Of a stretch of 64,000 nt of DNA, positions 28,835 through 36,369 are shown piece after piece. The number at the start of each line of letters is the position of its first letter. The first letter of the stretch is position 1. The notes beneath the pieces are model-generated. The model had not been told where the DNA came from and did no database searches. It saw only the letters and a program-made list of their open reading frames with translations. Made by a program: the position numbers and the translations under genes. This stretch comes from an uncultured Clostridium sp. (GTDB lineage: Bacteria; Bacillota; Clostridia; TANB77; CAG-508): contig USBY01000006.1 in NCBI GenBank assembly GCA_900553015.1, forward strand, positions 37,586 through 101,585, written 5' to 3'.

Positions 28835-29020
28835 TTATTTATTAAGCTCTTTTAATAGTTCTTCAACGTCTATTCCATGCACCATACAAGCTTCTTCTAA
28901 TGTTTCTTCTCTTGATGCTGGGCAACCTAAGCAATGCATTCCTACACTTAATAATAATTCTGCCTTCTCAGGGTTTGTATCTAATAATTCTCCTATTTTT
29001 GTTGTCTTTTCGATTTGCAT
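28835..29020 (-). CDS. DUF1858 small redox-disulfide protein
   Basis: A 61-residue protein matching the DUF1858 domain (hybrid-cluster-protein-associated redox disulfide domain). It has KIGELLDTNPEKAELL, then the CxxC pair in GMHCLGCPASREETLEEA, and a C-terminal helix. Such proteins are common in anaerobes and are thought to handle a disulfide or bind a metal; no reaction is proven. AAGGAGGG precedes the ATG. It is alone on its strand, with no hybrid-cluster protein in view. Confidence 0.85.
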   Translation of the reverse strand: MQIEKTTKIGELLDTNPEKAELLLSVGMHCLGCPASREETLEEACMVHGIDVEELLKELNK

Positions 29021-29079
29021 TTTTTTACCCTCCTTTTCACTCTAATGATATTATTTTAACATATTTTTTTATAAAAGTA

Positions 29080-29108
29080 TAGACATTCATTCTAAATTAT
29101 AGTAAAAT
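29080..29108 (+). promoter_or_regulatory. Promoter of the type IV secretion-like operon
   Basis: TAGACA (29080-29085), a 17-base spacer and TAAAAT (29103-29108). Transcription would start near 29115, leaving a very short leader before the first small gene. Confidence 0.5.
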
Positions 29109-29121
29109 TCCACTATGGTAG

Positions 29122-29274
29122 GTGATTTGTATAAAAATTTTAATCAATCTATTTTTTATTTCATTTATTATTAACTTTTTTATTTCATTTTATTCAATAT
29201 ATTCAATTATTAGTTTTATTACTTCTCAAGATATTCAAGGAGTCAAACTAAGTAAAAAAATTAATTCTAAATAG
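29122..29274 (+). CDS. Small hydrophobic protein, first gene of the T4SS-like operon
   Basis: A frame of 50 codons ends at TAG 29272-29274, 10 bases before the VirD4 gene. The product is almost entirely hydrophobic for its first 35 residues (INLFFISFIINFFISFYS) and has a polar tail (QDIQGVKLSKKINSK), so it is a single-pass membrane peptide. No ATG is available. Either GTG (29122) or, more plausibly, ATA (29131) is used, because AGGTGAT lies 5 bases before the ATA. No family is recognised. That it is a real gene is inferred from the promoter, the ribosome binding site and its place in the operon. Confidence 0.4.
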   Translation: MICIKILINLFFISFIINFFISFYSIYSIISFITSQDIQGVKLSKKINSK

Positions 29275-29284
29275 TGGAGGTATT

Positions 29285-30970
29285 ATGCCCAAAAAAAGTA
29301 TTATTTTGTTTTTTCTTACTTCATTTTGCTTTACTATTTTTAATTTAGCTATATTCTATCCTATTTTTACCTCTAATAATATTATTATTTCATTTGCTAT
29401 TCATCCATTTAATATTTGCGATAAATATCCAGAATTTTGGCATTTTTTTAAAATATTTTACATACTTGCGCTAGTAGTAGCTAATTGTTCTATTTCTTAT
29501 ATGCTTATTAAAAACCTTGTTCATCTTCCTTCTCCTAGCCTAGAACAAACACATCAACAACTTACTTCTAATTTATATTTAACTATAGGTTATAGCCAAA
29601 ACCAAAACCAAGATATTATCCTTCCAGATAAATCTTTATATCAGAACATTCTAATTACTGGTACTATTGGCAGCGGCAAAACTAGTTCTGCAATATATCC
29701 ATTTTCAGAACAATTAATAAAATATCAAAATAGTAATCCTTCTAAAAAACTTGGTATTTTATGTTTAGATGTAAAAGGTAATTTTTATGAGCAAATTAAG
29801 TTTTATGCAAAAAAATATAATCGTCTAAAAGATTTGATTATTATTGGACTAAATTCTAACGAAACTTATAATCCATTAGACAAACCAAATTTAAATCCAC
29901 TTGTCCTTGCAAACAGGCTAAAAACAATTCTAACTTTGCTTTCTCCTAACAATAGCGAATCATTTTGGTTAGATAAAGCAGAGCAAATACTAGCAGAGTC
30001 AATAAAACTATGTCGCCTTTATAATAATAACTATGTAAATTTTATAGAAATACATAAATTAGTTAATAATAAGGCATATTATTTTGACAAGATACGCTAC
30101 TTAAGAAATTCGTTTTTAAAAAATAAATTTTCTACTGATGAATTATATAACTTAACTTCTGCAATTACTTTTTTCGAAAATGAATTTTTTAAATTAGATG
30201 AAAGAACTATCTCTATTTTAAAATCAGAAATCTCTAGAATTACTCTTCCTTTCATATCTGATTATAAAATTTCTAAGATCTTTTCTCCATCAAAAAACAA
30301 AATCACTTTTACAGGCTTTAGAGATCTTATCAAATCCGGAAAAATCGTAGTTCTTTCTATGAATATTGCAGAATTTACTAGCCTTTCCAAAATTATTGCA
30401 ACATATTTAAAATTAGATTTTCAAGCAGAAGTCATGTCTGGACTAAATCATAAAAATAGTAGAACTGTCGCTTTTATTTGTGATGAATATCAAGAATACA
30501 TTACAGCTTCAGATGCTAATTTTTTCTCAGAAAGTAGAGAAGCAAAATGTATAAACATTCTTTCTACTCAAAGTTATTCATCTTTACTAAATACTTTAAA
30601 AGACGAGTCCGCATTAAAGGTAATACTACAAAATTTAGTAAATAAACTTTGGTTTAGAACTGATGATATATTTACTATAGAAAATGCCCAAAAGCAAATT
30701 GGTAAAGAAGACAAAAAGAAAGTTTCTAAAACTATTTCGGAAAATGCTCAAGAATCTAATTATAACTATCTTATTCGAAAATTCAAGTCTAGAAGCTCCA
30801 ATCTTTCTGAGAGTATAAACACTTATTATCAATATGACTATATATATGATTCTCGTTTTTTTACCCAAGAATTAGAAACTTTTTCTTGCTTAGCATTTCT
30901 TTCTAATGGAACTACCACAATTTCTCCACAAAAAATAGACATGTATCCTTATTTTAAAGAAAGGGAGTGA
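29285..30970 (+). CDS. VirD4/TraG-type coupling ATPase
   Basis: A 561-residue membrane-anchored ATPase of the type IV coupling protein family. Two N-terminal membrane spans (about 5-30 and 55-75) precede the ATPase domain. Walker A is GTIGSGKTSS (about 130), followed by LGILCLDVKGNFYEQI, and the Walker B-type VAFICDEYQEY is near residue 400. A TraD/TraG C-terminal segment (about 415-480, ILSTQSYSSLL, VNKLWFRTDD) follows. Relatives select DNA or protein substrates and pass them to the secretion channel. It lies first among the recognisable T4SS parts, with GGAGG before the ATG. It is the only ATPase in the operon: no VirB4 and no relaxase are present, which is unusual for conjugation. Confidence 0.88.
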   Translation: MPKKSIILFFLTSFCFTIFNLAIFYPIFTSNNIIISFAIHPFNICDKYPEFWHFFKIFYILALVVANCSISYMLIKNLVHLPSPSLEQTHQQLTSNLYLTIGYSQNQNQDIILPDKSLYQNILITGTIGSGKTSSAIYPFSEQLIKYQNSNPSKKLGILCLDVKGNFYEQIKFYAKKYNRLKDLIIIGLNSNETYNPLDKPNLNPLVLANRLKTILTLLSPNNSESFWLDKAEQILAESIKLCRLYNNNYVNFIEIHKLVNNKAYYFDKIRYLRNSFLKNKFSTDELYNLTSAITFFENEFFKLDERTISILKSEISRITLPFISDYKISKIFSPSKNKITFTGFRDLIKSGKIVVLSMNIAEFTSLSKIIATYLKLDFQAEVMSGLNHKNSRTVAFICDEYQEYITASDANFFSESREAKCINILSTQSYSSLLNTLKDESALKVILQNLVNKLWFRTDDIFTIENAQKQIGKEDKKKVSKTISENAQESNYNYLIRKFKSRSSNLSESINTYYQYDYIYDSRFFTQELETFSCLAFLSNGTTTISPQKIDMYPYFKERE

Positions 30971-30974
30971 TTTT

Positions 30975-31298
30975 ATTAAAGTCAAAAAATTATTATTTAT
31001 ATTTATATTCTTGTTATCTTTTAATGTTTTTTTCATTTCAAAAACTTATGCTGCTGATCCTAAAATTGTTAGTAAACTAAATTCAGCATTCGAATCTATC
31101 GAAGAATGGTTATTAAAATTAGCAACTCCTGCAGCTGCTGTAGCTGTTGGTACAGGTGTTTTTATGAAGAAATTTAGTTTTGGTGATGACGAAAGAATGC
31201 GACTTGGGAAAAAGTTAATAAAAAACTCTTTATTTTCTTATGGCTTTATATTAGCTCTAGATTTAATATTAGCTGCCATAAAGTCACTTATGGGTTAA
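30975..31298 (+). CDS. VirB2/TrbC-like pilin
   Basis: A small exported protein with two hydrophobic helices after a signal peptide, as in VirB2/TrbC pilins. Signal segment KKLLFIFIFLLSFNVFF ends at TYAADP; the mature part has LATPAAAVAVGTGVFMKK and FILALDLILAAIKSLMG around a short charged loop. No ATG, GTG or TTG in this frame precedes TTG 31011, and that TTG has no binding site and would cut off the basic part of the signal peptide. ATT at 30975, with AAGGGAG ending 7 bases upstream, restores a canonical signal peptide, so an AUU start is proposed (107 residues). It directly follows the VirD4 gene. Confidence 0.7.
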   Translation: MKVKKLLFIFIFLLSFNVFFISKTYAADPKIVSKLNSAFESIEEWLLKLATPAAAVAVGTGVFMKKFSFGDDERMRLGKKLIKNSLFSYGFILALDLILAAIKSLMG

Positions 31299-31302
31299 TA
31301 TT

Positions 31303-32178
31303 ATGGAATCCAATAATTTGTCTACAACGATAGCCAACACTATAAATGAACTTATACAAAATTTATTTTCTTCTATAGATAATAATATTTATTCATACAT
31401 AGATGAAATTATTTTTTTAACTCCATCTAGTATCTCTAATAATAATTTTGAAGATTTATTTACTACTTCTTCTAAGAGTATATTGGTTATTGCTAATGCT
31501 CTAATTTTAGCTTATCTGCTATATTATTGTGTAAAACTATTTTTATCTTATTATTCTGGTACACAAGTTCAAAGACCTTATCAGTTTATTTTCAAATTAA
31601 TTTTATGTGCAATCATCATGAATAGCTCATATTTTATTTGCGAACAATTAATTAACATTACAGATTTAATTACACAGGCATTGCAAGAAATTGGTAGTAA
31701 TTTTACTTTTAAAACAATTTCATTTAAAACATTGGTAACCGAGTTAAATTCTGTAATCTCTATATCTGGAACTTCTTTAGACATCTTTTCTTTAACTGGT
31801 ATAATAAAATCTTTTTGCAGTATTGGGCTTATTTCTTTAATGTTTTCATATGCTATACGACTTATTATGGTAAAAGTATTTATTATCTTAGCCCCATTTG
31901 CAATTCTTAGTTGTTCTATCAATTCATTTAGCTGGTTCTTTAGAAGTTGGTTTAGATCATTTTTTTCACTTCTATTTATGCAGTTTTTTATAACTATTAT
32001 ACTAATAGTTACATTATCTTTAGACTTTTCATCTAATCTTATCTCGAAATTTTTATATGTTGGTTCAATTTATGCACTCACAAAATCAAATACTTATATT
32101 CGTAGTTTAATAGGTGGTATTTCTACCGAAATTAATACAAATCTATCTACCTTAAAATCATTTCTTAGAGCGAGGTGA
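31303..32178 (+). CDS. VirB6/TrbL-like polytopic membrane protein
   Basis: A 291-residue protein with about six hydrophobic segments (near 63-90, 105-125, 165-190, 195-215, 220-245, 250-268), resembling VirB6/TrbL inner-membrane channel components. Conserved-looking features are the YAIRLIMVKVFIILAPFAI segment and the Trp/Arg stretch SWFFRSWFRSFF. The family forms the inner-membrane platform of type IV secretion. It starts four bases after the pilin stop and overlaps the PrgI-like gene by four bases, so coupling is tight. Assignment rests on topology, motif style and context; primary sequence divergence in this family is high. Confidence 0.75.
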   Translation: MESNNLSTTIANTINELIQNLFSSIDNNIYSYIDEIIFLTPSSISNNNFEDLFTTSSKSILVIANALILAYLLYYCVKLFLSYYSGTQVQRPYQFIFKLILCAIIMNSSYFICEQLINITDLITQALQEIGSNFTFKTISFKTLVTELNSVISISGTSLDIFSLTGIIKSFCSIGLISLMFSYAIRLIMVKVFIILAPFAILSCSINSFSWFFRSWFRSFFSLLFMQFFITIILIVTLSLDFSSNLISKFLYVGSIYALTKSNTYIRSLIGGISTEINTNLSTLKSFLRAR

Positions 32179-32477
32179 TATTTATCTTTATAATTCCTCA
32201 AAATTTTAATTTTAAAAACAAATTTTTAGGTTTTATTGATTATTCTACTTTAATCTTTCTTATTATATGTTATCTAATATCTTATTTAATCATTAACTTT
32301 ATATTTCCTAGTTTTTATACCAAAATAATAATATTTATAATACTTAATGTCCCTCTTACTTTACTTTCTATAATTGGTTTTTATAACGAAAATATTGTAT
32401 ATGTTTTATACTATATTATTAAATTTTTTAAGAACAAAAATATATATTTCTATAAAAAAAATTTTTTTGATATGTAA
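32175..32477 (+). CDS. PrgI/VirB3-like small membrane protein
   Basis: About 100 residues with the PrgI layout: a short N-terminus (IIPQNFNFKNKFLGFID), two adjacent membrane spans (about 22-45 and 50-68) and a basic C-terminal tail. PrgI/VirB3 proteins normally pair with the VirB4 ATPase encoded next to them, but here the operon ends with this gene. GTG 32175 is in frame but lies inside the sequence GAGGTGAT, which itself looks like the ribosome binding site. The true start may therefore be ATC 32184 or ATA 32190, giving a PrgI-like N-terminus close to IPQNF. Confidence 0.72.
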   Translation: MIFIFIIPQNFNFKNKFLGFIDYSTLIFLIICYLISYLIINFIFPSFYTKIIIFIILNVPLTLLSIIGFYNENIVYVLYYIIKFFKNKNIYFYKKNFFDM

Positions 32478-32523
32478 CCCCATATATTTTCTTAGTTTTG
32501 TAATTTTTTGTCGATTCTTGTTA

Positions 32524-32552
32524 TTGTAAAAAATTTTTTATAATGCTATAAT
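32524..32552 (+). promoter_or_regulatory. Promoter of dnaD-dnaI
   Basis: TTGTAA (32524-32529), a 17-base spacer and TATAAT (32547-32552); a second TATAAT lies 8 bases upstream. It separates the replication genes from the T4SS-like operon. Confidence 0.65.
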
Positions 32553-32575
32553 GTTGTAATTGTAGGAGGGGAACC

Positions 32576-33538
32576 ATGAAATTAGAACAAAGTGACAAAA
32601 ACTTTTTATTTTCAGAAACAAAATTACCAGATGTATTCTTTACAGAATACATGTCCCAAGCAAATGGTGATTATATAAAGGTATATTTATACATCGTTTT
32701 TCTTTCTAAATATAACAAAGAAGTTAAAATTAACGATGTTTCAAAAACATTAAATATCCCTTTTAAAACAATTCAAGAAGCCATAGCATATTGGGAAGAG
32801 CAAGAAGTTCTAATAAAGAAAAATAATGGATATATTGTAGTTGATCTACAAGAAAAAGAGTTGAATAAATTATATTCTCCTAGATTAACTTCATCTCCAG
32901 AAACAGCCCTTTCTAATGCCAAAAACCAATATCGAGCTAAAGCTATTGAAGACATCAATAACACTTGTTTCCAAGGTATGATGTCACCTTCATGGTATAA
33001 TGATATCGATTTATGGTTTAATAAATATGGTTTTGATGAACCAGTTATGATTGCATTATTTAGATATTGTTTAGAACGTTCTGCATTACATAGAAATTAT
33101 ATTCAAGCTGTTGCAGAAGGTTGGCATAAAAACAATATTAAAACATATACAGATTTAGAGAATTATTATGCAAAACAAGAAAAATTATCATTGATAAAGA
33201 AGCAAATTTCTAAAAAACTTGGTCTATCTCGTCCATTAACGCAATATGAAAGTGCTTATATAGAAAAATGGGTGGTAGATTATTCATATACTATGGATAT
33301 AATAGAAATCGCTTTAAAGAAAACAACATCTAAATCTAACTTTAATTTTGATTATTTAGATAAATTAATTTCTAATTGGCATGAGCATAATTTACATACT
33401 ACAACTGATGTTAATAATTATCTTGCACAAATGAAAATTCAAAATCAAAACAAAAAGACTTTGGAAAAACAAACAAATTACAAAAGTTTCGAGCAAAGAA
33501 CATATAATGATTTAGATTCATTATATGCAAATAATTAA
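32576..33538 (+). CDS. dnaD: DnaD-like replication initiation protein
   Basis: A 320-residue protein of the DnaD/DnaB family that takes part in loading the replicative helicase. The N-terminal part (about 18-95) looks like a winged helix (NDVSKTLNIPFKTIQEAIAYW). Two DnaB_2-type helical repeats follow (about 130-205 and 215-295), each ending in the family pattern Y-x3-(V/L)-x3-W (YIQAVAEGW and YLDKLISNW). AGGAGGGG precedes the ATG and it has its own promoter. Cotranscription with the helicase loader dnaI 11 bases downstream supports the role. Confidence 0.9.
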   Translation: MKLEQSDKNFLFSETKLPDVFFTEYMSQANGDYIKVYLYIVFLSKYNKEVKINDVSKTLNIPFKTIQEAIAYWEEQEVLIKKNNGYIVVDLQEKELNKLYSPRLTSSPETALSNAKNQYRAKAIEDINNTCFQGMMSPSWYNDIDLWFNKYGFDEPVMIALFRYCLERSALHRNYIQAVAEGWHKNNIKTYTDLENYYAKQEKLSLIKKQISKKLGLSRPLTQYESAYIEKWVVDYSYTMDIIEIALKKTTSKSNFNFDYLDKLISNWHEHNLHTTTDVNNYLAQMKIQNQNKKTLEKQTNYKSFEQRTYNDLDSLYANN

Positions 33539-33549
33539 GGAGTTAGTTT

Positions 33550-34545
33550 ATGTCTGATAGTGTATTAAAAGATTTATTAAAAGAATATGAAATTAAACGA
33601 TTACATGCTGAGCAACTTGCTGATGAAAAAAGAGACCAACTATTTAAGAAATATCCAGAATTTGAAGAAATAAATTCTGAAATTGCTAAATGTGGACTTA
33701 ACCTTTCTAGAGAAAAATTGCAAACACATGATAATTCAAAAATTGATGTATTAAAACAAGAATTAGAATTATTAAAAGAAAAAAAACATAATTTCTTAAA
33801 AAGTATCAAGATGAGCGAGGATGATTTATTACCAAAATATGAATGTCCTATTTGTAATGATACTGGCTATATAGCTGAAAATAATAATTATACTATGTGT
33901 TCTTGTTTAAAACAAAAATTAATAAATATTTCTTATAATAAATCTAATATAAATAAACTAGACTTCGAAAACTTTAGTAATTTTGATATTAATATGTATT
34001 CTGATGAAGTAAATGAAGAAAAATATCATTCTTCTGTTTCTCCTAGACAAAACATATTAATAATAAAAAAGATTGTAGATAATTTCTTAGCAGACTTTGA
34101 TAATCCTAAGGGAAAAAATTTATTATTTACAGGTAGTCCTGGACTTGGTAAAACATTTCTCTCTAATTGCATTGCTAAAGAATTAATTGATAATGGTAAA
34201 ATCGTTTTATATCAAACTGCACCAATAATGCTTGATAATATAATTGATTGTAAATTTGGAAAGAATAATATTTCTAAAGATTTTTTGGATAATATATTTA
34301 ATTCTGACCTTCTAATTATAGATGACTTAGGAACAGAGTCAATTAATAATATAAAATTTACAGAATTATTCAATGTTATTAATACTCGTATTTTGAGCAA
34401 TAAAAAAACTATTATCTCAACAAATCTTTCTATCCAAAATTTATTTTCTATCTATGATGAAAGAATTGTTTCAAGAATAGTTGGTTATTATAATATTTGT
34501 AAGTTTTTTGGTGATGATATTAGGTTTAAAATAAGAAACATATAA
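33550..34545 (+). CDS. dnaI: DnaI/DnaC-type helicase loader ATPase
   Basis: The 331-residue protein has the DnaI layout. A coiled N-terminal region (about 1-90) is followed by a zinc finger (about 97-118, CPICNDTGY and MCSC) and an AAA+ ATPase domain. The ATPase shows Walker A GSPGLGKT (about 197), Walker B LLIIDDLGTE and a sensor-1 region TIISTNLS; the Arg finger is probably within DERIVSRI. It loads the replicative helicase together with DnaD. AAGGAG precedes the ATG. The gene ends before a GGGACGTTCC repeat and a strong hairpin terminator. Confidence 0.92.
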   Translation: MSDSVLKDLLKEYEIKRLHAEQLADEKRDQLFKKYPEFEEINSEIAKCGLNLSREKLQTHDNSKIDVLKQELELLKEKKHNFLKSIKMSEDDLLPKYECPICNDTGYIAENNNYTMCSCLKQKLINISYNKSNINKLDFENFSNFDINMYSDEVNEEKYHSSVSPRQNILIIKKIVDNFLADFDNPKGKNLLFTGSPGLGKTFLSNCIAKELIDNGKIVLYQTAPIMLDNIIDCKFGKNNISKDFLDNIFNSDLLIIDDLGTESINNIKFTELFNVINTRILSNKKTIISTNLSIQNLFSIYDERIVSRIVGYYNICKFFGDDIRFKIRNI

Positions 34546-34560
34546 TTTGGAACATTTTTC

Positions 34561-34587
34561 GGGATTTGGGGACGTTCCTTTTTTCCC
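34561..34587. repeat. GGGACGTTCC-type dispersed repeat
   Basis: GGGATTTGGGGACGTTCC followed by a T run and CCCT, 15 bases after the dnaI stop. Confidence 0.85.
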
Positions 34588-34612
34588 TATTTTAATACTT
34601 CCATTATAAAGT

Positions 34613-34653
34613 AATTCACCCCTTGAGCGGTTGCTCAAGGGGTGAATATTTTT
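34613..34653. terminator. Strong hairpin terminator between dnaI and the HTH gene
   Basis: A perfect 15-bp stem (34614-34628 with 34633-34647, arm ATTCACCCCTTGAGC) with a 4-base loop is followed by ATTTTTAG on the plus strand. It is much more GC-rich than its surroundings. Confidence 0.8.
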
Positions 34654-34678
34654 AGTGGATGACTTCAGATGTTAAATA

Positions 34679-34912
34679 TTAATATTCATCTTCAACATCT
34701 AATAATATTCTCTCTGGCAAGTTATGGCTATCAAACTCATCCAAATGATCCCTTATATATCTAAGATCCTTTTCGATGGTTGATTCTGAATAGCCACTAA
34801 AGTCTGCCACCATCTCAAGAGTCATGCCTTCCACATAAACTGCAGAGAATACATCCTCTCTCCGTTTCTGGACAGCAGTTGATTGTGATAAATCAATTAT
34901 GCCTTTAATCAT
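34679..34912 (-). CDS. Small helix-turn-helix protein of foreign composition
   Basis: A 77-residue protein whose middle (about 27-52; EGMTLEMVADFSGYSESTI) reads as a helix-turn-helix, followed by KDLRYIRDHLDEFD. It resembles sigma region 4-like or SpoIIID-like DNA-binding proteins, but I cannot assign a family. GAGGAGG precedes the ATG. Codon use differs from the neighbours: it uses GGC, CTT, CCA, GTC and GTG more, and contains the only CGG Arg codon (codon 17, 34862-34864) that I found in an otherwise intact gene of this window. With the GC-rich hairpin beside it, this points to recent acquisition. Confidence 0.7.
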   Translation of the reverse strand: MIKGIIDLSQSTAVQKRREDVFSAVYVEGMTLEMVADFSGYSESTIEKDLRYIRDHLDEFDSHNLPERILLDVEDEY

Positions 34913-35058
34913 TCCAGTTTCCTCCTCAACAATTTATTATGCACCATTATACACTTTTTCTTTTAATTTTTCAAGTTTTATGTATACCTGTTGCCTTGTT
35001 TATACATTAAAATTGATATTGAAGAGTTTGATTTATTTCTAATATCTATATTAAAACT

Positions 35059-35092
35059 AAAAAAGCTATAATCATAAGATTATAGCTTTTTT
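35059..35092 (-). terminator. Terminator of the rpsF-ssb-rpsR operon
   Basis: A perfect 15-bp stem (35059-35073 with 35078-35092) with T run, 9 bases past the rpsR stop on the minus strand. Confidence 0.9.
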
Positions 35093-35101
35093 CCAATTTA
35101 A

Positions 35102-35377
35102 TTAGTTTTGAGTATATGGTAAAACAGCAATATGTCTTGCTCTTTTTACTGCTAAAGTAATATCTCTTTGATGTTTAGCACATGCTCCTGTTGCTCTTCT
35201 TGGTAATATTTTACCTTTATCATTTATAAATTTTCTTAATTGTTCTGCATTTTTATAATCTAATTCTAAATCTTTATCTGCACATAAAGGACATACTTTT
35301 TTTCTCATTTTTCTAAATCTTGGATTGAAATCGTCATCATTTCTATTGTTTCTTCTATTTTGTTTTTTGTCTGCCAT
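35102..35377 (-). CDS. rpsR: Ribosomal protein bS18
   Basis: A 91-residue small-subunit protein with the S18 signature (VCPLCADKDLELDYKN, FINDKGKILPRRATGACAKH, RHIAVLPY). The N-terminus is Asn/Arg/Asp-rich. It binds the 30S platform next to S6. Last gene of the rpsF-ssb-rpsR operon; AAAGGGGGAG precedes the ATG. Confidence 0.97.
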   Translation of the reverse strand: MADKKQNRRNNRNDDDFNPRFRKMRKKVCPLCADKDLELDYKNAEQLRKFINDKGKILPRRATGACAKHQRDITLAVKRARHIAVLPYTQN

Positions 35378-35397
35378 TTATTTCTCCCCCTTTCTGA

Positions 35398-35820
35398 TTA
35401 AAATGGTAAATCATCATTAGAAGTAGTTTCGAAGTCTGAATCTCCACCTGTTGGCATAGCACCAAATGCGTTATCAAAACCTCCTGAAGCTTCTGCATCT
35501 CTTCTTCCTTCTGCAAAATAAGCTTCTTCTGCAACAACTTCTGTTACATAATGTTTTTGACCTTGGTCATCATCCCAAGTTCTTGTTTGAATTCTTCCTA
35601 TGATAGCAACTTGTTGACCTTTTTTAAAATATTTACTACAAAATTCTCCTAATTTGCTCCATGCTACTATATTAATAAAGTCGGCTTGTCTTTCTTCTCC
35701 TTGACGAGCAAATCTTCTATTAACAGCTAATGAGAAAGAAGCAACTAGTGTATTATTTGTTTGTGTATATCTTACTTCTGGGTCTCTTGTTAATCTACCT
35801 AATAATTCTACTTTATTCAT
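35398..35820 (-). CDS. ssb: Single-stranded DNA-binding protein
   Basis: A 140-residue SSB. The OB fold (about 1-105) opens with MNKVELLGRLTRDPEVRYTQ and contains FINIVAWSKLGEFCSKYFKKG. The acidic C-terminal tip DDLPF, which recruits DNA metabolism partners, is intact. Located between rpsF and rpsR, the usual Firmicutes arrangement. Confidence 0.97.
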   Translation of the reverse strand: MNKVELLGRLTRDPEVRYTQTNNTLVASFSLAVNRRFARQGEERQADFINIVAWSKLGEFCSKYFKKGQQVAIIGRIQTRTWDDDQGQKHYVTEVVAEEAYFAEGRRDAEASGGFDNAFGAMPTGGDSDFETTSNDDLPF

Positions 35821-35859
35821 ATTTTATCCCTTACCTTTCTTTTAAAGGCCCCCGTATTA

Positions 35860-36153
35860 TTATTTTTCTTTTCTTACTACGATAAATTTCATGATGTTGT
35901 CTTCTATTCTGTAATTTCTTTCTAATTCATCTATTGAATCTGGTTTAGCTTCGAAGTTAATTACTACGTAATATCCTTCTTCTTTCTTTTTGATAGGATA
36001 AGCTAATTTTTGTGTACCACGTTCATCAACAGATTCTACTTTACCATTATTATTAATCAAATCTGTGAACTTTGTTACTAAATCTTTTATAGCTTGTTCT
36101 TCAATAGATGGATTAATAATGATAACACTCTCGTATTTATTCATTATATTCAC
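35860..36153 (-). CDS. rpsF: Ribosomal protein bS6
   Basis: A 97-residue S6 protein (NKYESVIIINPSIEEQ, RGTQKLAYPIKKKEEGYY, NIMKFIVVRKE). GAGGAGGTG precedes the ATG. First gene of the operon; it forms a dimer with S18 on the 30S platform. Confidence 0.96.
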   Translation of the reverse strand: MNIMNKYESVIIINPSIEEQAIKDLVTKFTDLINNNGKVESVDERGTQKLAYPIKKKEEGYYVVINFEAKPDSIDELERNYRIEDNIMKFIVVRKEK

Positions 36154-36221
36154 CTCCTCATGGTTTAATAACCCATCAACTAAATGGGTAAGGAGAAAAG
36201 ATCTCTCTTTTCAGCACAGGT
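36154..36221 (-). promoter_or_regulatory. rpsF mRNA leader with two hairpins
   Basis: The leader has GAAAAGA/TCTTTTC and ACCCAT/ATGGGT hairpins upstream of the rpsF binding site. rpsF operons are often autoregulated by S6:S18 binding to the leader; whether this leader carries that motif is not certain by eye. Confidence 0.35.
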
Positions 36222-36250
36222 ATTTTATCATATTTTTTCCTGTTTTGCAA
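36222..36250 (-). promoter_or_regulatory. Promoter of rpsF-ssb-rpsR
   Basis: On the minus strand TTGCAA (36245-36250), a 17-base spacer and TAAAAT (36222-36227). Confidence 0.65.
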
Positions 36251-36292
36251 CTGATTACTTGAAAAAATTGACATTTTATAGTAAAATGAATA

Positions 36293-36320
36293 GGGATTTG
36301 GGGACGTTCCTAAAATCCCT
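36293..36320. repeat. GGGACGTTCC-type dispersed repeat within a promoter region
   Basis: GGGATTTGGGGACGTTCC followed by TAAAATCCCT. It begins two bases into the expected -10 position of a perfect TTGACA at 36268-36273, upstream of the ArsP_2-type gene. Confidence 0.85.
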
Positions 36321-36369
36321 ATTTTTATATATACGTATTTTATATTATTTTATAGATAGGAGTATTATT

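Noticed and set aside
29115..29174. Leaderless ATG ORF at the T4SS-like operon start
   Set aside because: Only 19 codons with no match; the overlapping 50-codon hydrophobic frame has a binding site and reaches to the next gene.
36184..36369. N-terminal extension of the metal exporter from 36184
   Set aside because: It runs through the rpsF promoter region and a repeat, has no ribosome binding site, and the family N-terminus begins at 36370.
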